From Alcanivorax sp. (lineage in GTDB: Bacteria; Pseudomonadota; Gammaproteobacteria; Pseudomonadales; Alcanivoracaceae): 64,000 nt of DNA. Both the position numbers and the translations under genes were made by a program. Numbering within the stretch: position 1 is the stretch's first letter; every line of letters begins with the position of its first letter. The stretch lies in NCBI RefSeq assembly GCF_017794965.1, contig NZ_CP051240.1:1674001-1738000 (forward strand), given 5' to 3'. Below are positions 57,313 through 64,000 of this stretch, piece after piece. The notes under the pieces are model-generated. The model was not told the origin of the DNA and ran no database searches. It was given only the letters and a program-made list of their open reading frames with translations.

Positions 57313-58221
57313 TTAGTTAGCCGGCTGAGAGAGGCTGTACACGTAGGCGGCAAGCACATGAATGCGCTCAGGAGAAAGCAGCGATTCATGCGCCGGCATA
57401 TTGCCGCTGCGGCCCTGCTTGATGGTGTGCTCGATATCCTCGATGCGGGGCCCATACAGCCAGACGGCGTCGGTGAGGTTGGGTGCCCCCAGCATCTGGT
57501 TACCACTGCCGTCCGGGCCGTGACAGGCCGCGCAGACCATGAATTTGGGTTTGGCACGCTCGATAGCGGCGGCCTTGCCGGCATCCTTCGCCAGGTCCGG
57601 GCGACTCAGGCTCTGTACGTAGATAGCCATATCCCGCACGGCCTCATCCGTGTTGCCGATGGCGGCGGCCATGGGAGGCATCATGCCTTTGCGGCCAGCT
57701 GAAATGCTGGTCACGATCTGCTCGGGCGTGCCGCCATACAGCCAGCTTTCGTCGGTCAGATTCGGGTAGCCCTTGGCGCCGCGTGCATCAGAGCCATGGC
57801 AAATGGCGCAGTTATTGGCAAACAGCCGACCGCCCACCGCCAACGCCTCCGGGTAGGCCACCAATTCCTCAATGGGCACCTGGGCATACTGTTCGAACAG
57901 CGGTCCGGTCTGACGCTCAACCAGCGCCACTTCCTTTTCATACTGATTGCTGCTGGTCCAGCCCAGCACACCATCAAACTTGCCCAGGCCCGGATAGAGC
58001 ACAAGGTAGACACAGGCAAAAATCAGGGTGCCGATGAACAGGCCCAGCCACCAGCGGGGCAGGGGTGAATTACGCTCGACAATGCCGTCAAAGGTGTGGC
58101 CTGTGGTTTCCTTTGCTGCCTCTTCCGGAGAAATGGACTTGTTCCACAACAACAGACCGGCGCAACCAAGCAGGTTGAAGACAACAATTACGATAATGAA
58201 CCAACTCCAGAAATCGCTCAT
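57313..58221 (-). CDS. ccoP: cbb3 oxidase diheme subunit CcoP
   Basis: A 302-residue subunit with two TM helices (about 4-26 and 57-78) and two c-type heme sites, Cys138-x2-Cys141-His142 (CAICH) and Cys230-x2-Cys233-His234 (CAACH). It accepts electrons and passes them to CcoO. The ATG overlaps the ccoQ stop by 4 nt. An 80-nt gap separates it from ccoG. Confidence 0.95.
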   Translation of the reverse strand: MSDFWSWFIIVIVVFNLLGCAGLLLWNKSISPEEAAKETTGHTFDGIVERNSPLPRWWLGLFIGTLIFACVYLVLYPGLGKFDGVLGWTSSNQYEKEVALVERQTGPLFEQYAQVPIEELVAYPEALAVGGRLFANNCAICHGSDARGAKGYPNLTDESWLYGGTPEQIVTSISAGRKGMMPPMAAAIGNTDEAVRDMAIYVQSLSRPDLAKDAGKAAAIERAKPKFMVCAACHGPDGSGNQMLGAPNLTDAVWLYGPRIEDIEHTIKQGRSGNMPAHESLLSPERIHVLAAYVYSLSQPAN

Positions 58222-58370
58222 TGTTCACCCCCTTGGTGATTGCGATCCTTTTCCAGTGCAATCTCACCCAGTTTTTCATAATCCTGCTTGCGGCCGGGAC
58301 GGTATACCCAGCCTACCATGACGATGAACGCCACAAAGAACACCAGAGTCAGTAACGCGTGATAGCTCAT
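58218..58370 (-). CDS. ccoQ: cbb3 oxidase subunit CcoQ
   Basis: A 50-residue bitopic protein with one TM helix (LLTLVFFVAFIVMVGWVY) followed by RPGRKQDYEKLGE and a charged end. The sequence overlaps the ccoO stop (ATGA) and the ccoP start (ATGA), so it sits exactly between them. Size and position make it CcoQ, which stabilises the complex. Confidence 0.93.
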   Translation of the reverse strand: MSYHALLTLVFFVAFIVMVGWVYRPGRKQDYEKLGEIALEKDRNHQGGEQ

Positions 58371-59002
58371 TGGGTGATCTCCTTGCGTTCCTGCCCCAGG
58401 GAAAGCAGATAGGCTACCAATGCATCTTCTTCGGTAGCGTCAGCCCACTCGCCCTCAATTTTGGCCAGTTGCTCGTTCAGGTCATCCTCGCTGTAGGGCA
58501 CACCGAACATATCCTTGAAAACACGCAGCTTGCGCTCGGTGTGCTTCCAGTTGACGGGGGTGGTTTCCAGCCAGGGATAAGCAGGCATGTTGGATTCCGG
58601 GACCACCTGACGGGGGGCACGCAGGTGTTCGCGATGCCATTGTTCGGTAATCGGGCGGATCCCCACCCGTGCCAGATCCGGACCGGTACGCTTGGAGCCC
58701 CACAGGAAGGGATGCTCCCAGACATCTTCACCGGCCACAGAATAGGCACCGTAACGCTCGGTTTCTGCACGCAGTGGCCGCACCATCTGGGTGTGGCAGA
58801 CATGGCAGCCCTCGCGGATGTAGATATCCCGGCCCTCAAGCTCGAGTGCGGAATAGGGGCGCAGGGTTTCCAGCGGCTCGGTGGTCGCTTTCTGCCAGAA
58901 CAGGGGAACGATTTCCGCCAGACCCCCGAAACTCACTGCAATCAGTGTCAGCACGATCATGAGGCCGACATTCTTTTCCACTTTTTCATGTGCGTTGGAC
59001 AT
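58367..59002 (-). CDS. ccoO: cbb3 oxidase monoheme subunit CcoO
   Basis: A 211-residue membrane-anchored cytochrome c. The N-terminal TM helix is VGLMIVLTLIAVSFGGLAEI. The heme site is Cys66-x2-Cys69-His70 in EGCHVCHTQMVRPL. Downstream GPDLARVG and MPAYPW supply family motifs, with a Met ligand. It starts 10 nt after ccoN. Confidence 0.95.
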   Translation of the reverse strand: MSNAHEKVEKNVGLMIVLTLIAVSFGGLAEIVPLFWQKATTEPLETLRPYSALELEGRDIYIREGCHVCHTQMVRPLRAETERYGAYSVAGEDVWEHPFLWGSKRTGPDLARVGIRPITEQWHREHLRAPRQVVPESNMPAYPWLETTPVNWKHTERKLRVFKDMFGVPYSEDDLNEQLAKIEGEWADATEEDALVAYLLSLGQERKEITQ

Positions 59003-59012
59003 GTCGCTCTCC

Positions 59013-60443
59013 TCAGGCAGCCTGCATTACATTATCGGCGCCGCTCACATCGCGGTTGCCAAGGATGGTCTTGTAGACATTGACTGCCATCAACACCATG
59101 CCGGCCAGGAAGATCACACCGCCCAGCAAACGGATGATGTAGAAGGGCTGACGCTCTACCAGTTCCTGCACGAAGTTGTAGGTCAACGTGCCGTCGGTAT
59201 TCACCGCGCGCCACATCAGGCCCTGCATGATGCCGGACACCCACATGGAAGCGATATAAAGCACCGTACCGATGGTACTCAACCAGAAGTGCGCGTTGAT
59301 CCAGCCCACGGAGTACATCTGCTTGCGATCAAACAGCCGCGGAATCATCACATAGATTGCACCGATGGTGATCATGGCAACCCAGCCCAGGGCACCGGAG
59401 TGCACGTGGCCGATGGTCCAATCGGTGTTATGGCTGAGCGCATTTACGGTCTTGATGGACATCATCGGCCCTTCAAACGTACTCATGCCATAGAAGGAAA
59501 GCGCCACAATCATGAAGCGAATGATTGGGTCTGTTCGCAGTTTGTGCCACGCACCTGAGAGCGTCATCATCCCGTTGATCATGCCGCCCCAGCTGGGTGC
59601 CAACAGCACAATGGAAAACACCATGCCCACGGATTGCGCCCAGTCGGGCAGGGAAGAGTAGTGCAGGTGGTGCGGACCCGCCCACATGTAAACGGCAATC
59701 AGTGCCCAGAAATGCACGATGGAAAGCCGATAGGAATATACCGGCCGCTGGGCCTGGACCGGGATGTAGTAATACATCATCCCCAGGAAACCAGCGGTGA
59801 GGAAAAAGCCCACCGCATTGTGGCCGTACCACCACTGCACCATGGCGTCGATAGCCCCGGAATACACCGAATAGGACTTCATGGCCGACACCGGGATTTC
59901 CAGGTTATTCACCACATGCAGCAAGGCAATGGCAATGATAAAGGCGCCATAGAACCAGTTTGCCACATAGATATGTGCCTGGGTGCGCCGGGCAATCGTG
60001 GCAAAGAAAACAATGGCGTAGGCCACCCAGACCAGAGTGATCAGGATGTCGATGGGCCATTCCAGCTCGGCATATTCCTTGGCGCTGGTAAAACCCAGCG
60101 GCAGGGAAATGGCTGCGGCCACGATGACCGCCTGCCAGCCCCAGAAGGTAAAAGCCGCCAGCTTAGGGAACGCCAACACGGTCCCACAGGTGCGCTGAAC
60201 CACATAATAGGAGGTCCCCATCAGGGCGCAGCCGCCGAAGGCGAAAATCACCGCGTTGGTGTGCAACGGTCGCAGGCGCCCAAAGGTGAGCCAGGGCACT
60301 TCAAAGTTCAGGGCAGGCCAGGCCAGCTGGGCGGCAATCAGCACCCCCACCAGCATGCCGACAATCCCCCACACCACCGACATGATGGTGAACTGTCGGA
60401 CTACCCTGTAATTGTAGGGTGGCGAAGCAACAGCGTTTTCCAT
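59013..60443 (-). CDS. ccoN: cbb3 oxidase catalytic subunit CcoN
   Basis: A 476-residue heme-copper oxidase subunit with about 12 TM helices that reduces oxygen at a heme b3/CuB site. RLRPLHTNAVIFAFGG provides a heme b ligand. The CuB and b3 region includes WWYGHNAVGFFLTAGFLG and, further on, GPHHLHYSSLP. NTDWTIGHVHSGALGW holds late ligands. The ATG at 60443 starts MENAVASPPYNYRVV. It is the first gene of the cco operon and has an FNR box upstream. Confidence 0.96.
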   Translation of the reverse strand: MENAVASPPYNYRVVRQFTIMSVVWGIVGMLVGVLIAAQLAWPALNFEVPWLTFGRLRPLHTNAVIFAFGGCALMGTSYYVVQRTCGTVLAFPKLAAFTFWGWQAVIVAAAISLPLGFTSAKEYAELEWPIDILITLVWVAYAIVFFATIARRTQAHIYVANWFYGAFIIAIALLHVVNNLEIPVSAMKSYSVYSGAIDAMVQWWYGHNAVGFFLTAGFLGMMYYYIPVQAQRPVYSYRLSIVHFWALIAVYMWAGPHHLHYSSLPDWAQSVGMVFSIVLLAPSWGGMINGMMTLSGAWHKLRTDPIIRFMIVALSFYGMSTFEGPMMSIKTVNALSHNTDWTIGHVHSGALGWVAMITIGAIYVMIPRLFDRKQMYSVGWINAHFWLSTIGTVLYIASMWVSGIMQGLMWRAVNTDGTLTYNFVQELVERQPFYIIRLLGGVIFLAGMVLMAVNVYKTILGNRDVSGADNVMQAA

Positions 60444-60502
60444 TTGCGTTTCCTTCCGGTTGATTCTGCCCGCGACTCTAGCAGGCACTTCTCTGGCTCT
60501 TT

Positions 60503-60516
60503 TTGATACAGATCAA
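60503..60516 (-). promoter_or_regulatory. FNR/Anr box upstream of ccoN
   Basis: The plus strand TTGATACAGATCAA (minus TTGATCTGTATCAA) is a perfect site centred about 66 nt before the ccoN ATG. A degenerate half-site (TTGATCATTATTC) lies about 35 nt further upstream. Confidence 0.9.
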
Positions 60517-61097
60517 GGGTTTTTGTGAGCTGTTCGCCCCTTGATCATTATTCGCCCCTCCAGGACACCCAAGGCTAGCGGGACCATGTGAACATATCGC
60601 TATACTATTTTGCTATAAGCCCAAAGGCGATAGTAAATACACAGATATTGCATGGACATTTTGTCCCGGTGCAGCCATATGGAGAGCGCTGATGCCCAGC
60701 GTGGCACTGTTTTATCCGTCAATCTGTGCAGCATGCACGGCAGCAGCCATCCGCCCGGGAAGAAAGATAAAGGCCCGGATCGAAAAAGGGGCCGCGACCG
60801 ATATAGGGTATATAGAAGAAGGGGTAGGCAATCCCTGGGCTGGGCCGCCTGAGACTCATTGGGCACGGTGGCTGTGCGATAGCCGGACACCGGGGAATAG
60901 CGGTTTGCTCTCAAAACCTGTCTGGTCACAAGGGCACAGGGCCGGCCGGCATAGCCGGTGGCCTGTCTGAAACCCTTTACCTTCAATCTGGATTCGCCCC
61001 TGACCGGCATATCCCACCCCTGGTGATGCCATTGAAGATGCTATTGATACTGCCACAGGCACCCGCCAAGGGTGAAGGTTACCCGCACACTAAATCA
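60517..61097. other. 581-nt region without a convincing gene
   Basis: This gap lies between the ccoN promoter and the end of the RND gene. Open frames on both strands (about 60600-61010 minus and 60692-60970 plus) are rich in Arg, Pro, Ser and Cys and show no protein-like pattern. It holds a GC-rich imperfect hairpin near 60940-60965 (GGCCGGCCGGCATAGCCGGT). It may contain the leader of an untranslated RNA or a decayed gene; I cannot decide. Confidence 0.4.
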
Positions 61098-64000
61098 TCA
61101 GGTTGCGACGGACGCCTTTTGTGACGTCCTCAGCACCAGCGCCGTCAGGGCGGCAAGGAAGGTTACTGTTACAATCGCGCTCCCCAACAGGCCAAACAAT
61201 ACGATCGCACCCACACCCCGATAGAGCTCTGTGCCCTCACCAGGTATCAATACCAGCGGGGCAAGCCCGCACACAGTGGTGATGGTGGTCATGGCAATGG
61301 GCCGCAAACGGGTGGCCACCGCATCACTTACGGCCTGGGCCGGTGCGCTGCCAGCGCGCAGATTCTCCGTGGATTGGTGAACAATAAGGATCGGGTTGTT
61401 GACCACCGTGCCCATCAGGATCAGGAAGCCCAGCATGGTGATCATGTCGAAGGGCTGACTGATGCCGGCCGCATTCATCAGTGCCAGGCCCAGCAAGCCA
61501 CTGGCGATCCCCAGTGGAATGGTAGTCATGATCAGCAGGGGATAGCCCCAGTGACGAAAGATCGCCACCAGCAACAGATAGACCAGCAACAAGGCAACCA
61601 CGTAATTGCCACTGAGTGACTGCTGGGTGGCCTGCAACTGATCACTGGCGCCGGACAGTGAAATGCTGATGCTGTCCGGGATGGCCCCCTGGTCACGCAG
61701 CCGCTGCACCATGGCCCGCACTTCCTGCACGCCGGTTTCCAGCGCCACAGCACGCGGCGGGATGATATTCAGCGTCACCGTACGGCGCCCGTTGACCCGT
61801 CGGACCACACTGGTATCCACCGTTTCTTGCAGATCTGCCAGTGAAGAAAGGGGTACCGTAGCGCCAATGGGCGTGTGTACCGGCAGGCCGGGGAGGGCGG
61901 TCAGGTTGGGAGCCGTACCGGATTGCTGGCTATAGGCATAGATGTCGATCTTGTCGTCACCCATGAAGAACTCATCCAGAAAGGCACCATCGGTCAGGGC
62001 CGCCACGGTGTAGCCCAGGTCCTGGGTAGTGAACCTGACTTCTGCCGCGCGCGCCCAATCCGGGCGAATTTCCAACAATGGTTGTGCCAGAGACAGACTG
62101 GCCGGCTGTGACTGGATGCGCGGGTTTTCGAAGACCGTTTCCGCTTCACGATACAGGGTTCTTGCCACCTCATAGATCTGTGCCAGGTCTGCACCGGCAA
62201 TATCCAGGGTCACACTGCGGGTGCCGCCATCATTGCTGGAGATGATCGACCCCCGGGCCGCAAAGGCACGCATGCCGGGATACTGCCGGTACACCCGGGT
62301 CAGCCCATCCATTAACGGCTCCATGTGAGCAGGATCCAGCGGTTCGGCGATGATGCGCATGTTCTCGGCACTGACCCCCATATTGATGTACTTCATGGGC
62401 GGGATGGCCAGCTCACCGCGTTCGAAGGCCTCAGGATCCGCACCGACCAGAGGCAGTAGTTGCGCCTCCACCTCGGTCGCAATCTTCGTCATGGTTTCCA
62501 GGTTATAGCCGGGCGGCGCATTCATGCTGGCAAAGGTTTTGGGCTCCTCCCCCTCGGGCAGATATTCCGCCGGTGGGGTAAGAAACACCACGATTGCCGC
62601 AGCGGACAACAGTGTGACCAAGAGCGTGGCGCTTTGTCGTTGACGATTGGCAGAAAGCCAGGATGCCCCTTTGTGAATAACCGCCATCCAGCGACTATGG
62701 CCGCCGTCGTGATCCATGACCGCTGAAAAATCCAGACGGGCAGAGAGGGTGGGGATCACTGTCATGGCAACCAGCATGGACACCAGAATGGACGCCGACA
62801 CGGCAATGGCAATATCCGAGTACAGCTGGCCAGCTTCTTCCTGAATGAACACCACCGGCAAGAACACCAGCACCGTGGTCATGGTTGACGCAAAGACCGC
62901 AGGCCAGACCTTCTGGATCCCGTTTACTGCAGCCTTGATGCGATCCAGCCCTCGGCGCCGCTCCATTTCGATGCTTTCCAGAACCACAATGGAATTGTCC
63001 AGGGTCATGCCAATGGCAAAGGCGATGCCGGCCATGGAAATGGCATTGATGGTGCGCCCGGCAATCAGCAGGCCCAGGAAAGCCGCAATGGTACAGATGG
63101 GAATCCCGATCACCCCTACGGCGGTGATACGCACCGAACGCAGAAACAGGAACATGACCAGGGTGGCAAATGCCGCGCCGATAGCGAGGTTTGTCCACAC
63201 ATTGGCCACCGACGCTTCCACGTAGCGAACATCATCGGAAATAAGTGACAGGGTCATCCCGGCAGGTTTCAGCACCTCTTCACGAATCAGCTCGACCTGA
63301 TCGAGCATGGCATACTTGATGTCGATCACATTGGAGCCGGTCTCCCTGCGCACCGCCAGGGTAATCACCGGGTTACCATTGAAACGGGATATCTGACGCA
63401 CAGGGGAGTGGTCCAGGGTCACAGAAGCCACATCCTCAAGCCTGACAACAGAATCCCCCTGGCGCAGCAGGATCAGGTTGTTGAGTTCTTCCAGTGTGCC
63501 AAACCGACCCACCGTGCGAAGCAGATAACGCCGCTTGCCACTATCCAGTTCGCCCCCGGAGACATCCCGGTTGCGTGCCCGCAAGGCGTCACGGACATCC
63601 ACCACCGTCAGCCCGAACTGGGCCAGCGACTGGGCATCCAGGTGCACCTGGATCTGCCGTTGCGCGCCACCGCGCATCTGCACCATGGAGACACCAGGCA
63701 CACTTTCCATGCGCGCTCGTACTTCGTCATCAATAAAGTCGCGCATCATATCCATGTCCAGACCGCGAGGGTTGCCGGGCAGGGGATAGACGCTGAAATA
63801 CATGAAGGAGTTACTGGAGAACGAGGTGGAAAGAATCTGCGGCTGATCCACCGTGTCGGGGTAGGAGGGCGCCTGGCTGAGCGCATTATTTACGCGGATC
63901 AGTGCATCCGTGATATCCACCCCAAAGGGAAATTCCAGCTCGATTTCCGCCTCACCACTGTAGGCCGTGGCCGTGAGCCTGCGGAGATTCGGAAGATTGC
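61098..64000 (-). CDS. RND-family efflux transporter subunit, N-terminus beyond the window
   Basis: The frame is open to the right edge and covers the last 967 or so residues of an AcrB-type inner-membrane pump. Visible are VLESIEMERRRGL after AIGMTLDNSIVV (the TM4 proton-relay Asp), PVVFIQEEAGQLYSDIAIA, the porter/docking region and the second TM bundle with GFLILMGTVVNNPILIVHQS. The sequence is closer to HAE1/multi-family pumps that lack strict drug specificity. The stop is at 61098. No adaptor (MFP) or TolC gene is in view; they would be upstream in the operon. Confidence 0.93.
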   Translation of the reverse strand, partial: NLPNLRRLTATAYSGEAEIELEFPFGVDITDALIRVNNALSQAPSYPDTVDQPQILSTSFSSNSFMYFSVYPLPGNPRGLDMDMMRDFIDDEVRARMESVPGVSMVQMRGGAQRQIQVHLDAQSLAQFGLTVVDVRDALRARNRDVSGGELDSGKRRYLLRTVGRFGTLEELNNLILLRQGDSVVRLEDVASVTLDHSPVRQISRFNGNPVITLAVRRETGSNVIDIKYAMLDQVELIREEVLKPAGMTLSLISDDVRYVEASVANVWTNLAIGAAFATLVMFLFLRSVRITAVGVIGIPICTIAAFLGLLIAGRTINAISMAGIAFAIGMTLDNSIVVLESIEMERRRGLDRIKAAVNGIQKVWPAVFASTMTTVLVFLPVVFIQEEAGQLYSDIAIAVSASILVSMLVAMTVIPTLSARLDFSAVMDHDGGHSRWMAVIHKGASWLSANRQRQSATLLVTLLSAAAIVVFLTPPAEYLPEGEEPKTFASMNAPPGYNLETMTKIATEVEAQLLPLVGADPEAFERGELAIPPMKYINMGVSAENMRIIAEPLDPAHMEPLMDGLTRVYRQYPGMRAFAARGSIISSNDGGTRSVTLDIAGADLAQIYEVARTLYREAETVFENPRIQSQPASLSLAQPLLEIRPDWARAAEVRFTTQDLGYTVAALTDGAFLDEFFMGDDKIDIYAYSQQSGTAPNLTALPGLPVHTPIGATVPLSSLADLQETVDTSVVRRVNGRRTVTLNIIPPRAVALETGVQEVRAMVQRLRDQGAIPDSISISLSGASDQLQATQQSLSGNYVVALLLVYLLLVAIFRHWGYPLLIMTTIPLGIASGLLGLALMNAAGISQPFDMITMLGFLILMGTVVNNPILIVHQSTENLRAGSAPAQAVSDAVATRLRPIAMTTITTVCGLAPLVLIPGEGTELYRGVGAIVLFGLLGSAIVTVTFLAALTALVLRTSQKASVAT

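Noticed and set aside
60600..61010. Minus-strand frame of 136 codons in the gap downstream of the RND gene
   Set aside because: It is rich in Arg, Ser, Pro and Cys in a non-protein order, with no ribosome site or family motif.

Overview
The window reads as a chromosomal segment of a GC-rich, respiratory gammaproteobacterium. Gene order matches conserved Pseudomonas/oceanospirillalean blocks: gacA-uvrC-pgsA-tRNA(Gly, Cys, Leu) and ccoNOQP-ccoGHIS-safE-hemN-fnr. A marine hydrocarbonoclastic genus such as Alcanivorax is my best guess, but this is inference from synteny and protein flavour, not a database result. Both ends cut through genes: an ArsA-like ATPase on the left and an RND efflux pump subunit on the right.

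Layout. 1-2178 (minus): cstA, a small Cys-Cys-ending protein and an ArsA-type ATPase form a tight operon. 2398-6108 (plus): gacA, uvrC, pgsA and three tRNA genes. 6293-13070 (plus): a compact sensory operon with a chemoreceptor-like hybrid histidine kinase carrying three receiver domains, a CheR methyltransferase, a stand-alone receiver, a stand-alone CheB methylesterase and a receiver-PAS-PilZ protein. 13073-21944 (plus): a type II secretion operon gspEFGHIJKLM that begins 2 nt after the PilZ gene and ends with an unrecognised exported protein; gspC and gspD are absent here. 22242-27685: a lipoprotein hydrolase, a DUF1461 membrane protein, a degenerate PEP-synthase-like protein and a DUF2189 membrane protein. 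27829-36583: metH, mscS, a DUF481 outer-membrane protein and the three-gene transhydrogenase pntAa-pntAb-pntB. 36929-48860: housekeeping and stress genes (ABC1/UbiB-like kinase, alpha/beta hydrolase, MpaB/Lcp-like protein, prc, fused SpmA/SpmB, alkB, corA/zntB, an MBL hydrolase, yaaA and two small unknowns). 48879-60443 (minus): a microaerobic respiration block, in transcription order ccoN-O-Q-P-G-H-I-S-safE-hemN-fnr-usp, with perfect FNR/Anr boxes before ccoN and hemN. 61098-64000 (minus): an RND transporter.

How the genes work together. The cco block makes, matures and supplies copper and heme to a cbb3 oxidase and includes its oxygen-sensing regulator. The Che-like module plus PilZ receiver is physically joined to the secretion operon, which suggests but does not prove a regulatory link.

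The most unusual structure is in the non-coding DNA. Repeats cluster at convergent gene ends. Two convergent junctions (27.68-27.84 kb and 45.8-46.07 kb) carry heptanucleotide arrays of one AGTTAAC/AGTTACG-like family beside or across the stop codons on both sides, with a hairpin between. Other convergent junctions carry ACCACAGAG...CTCTGTGGT palindromes or Pseudomonas-type REP elements.
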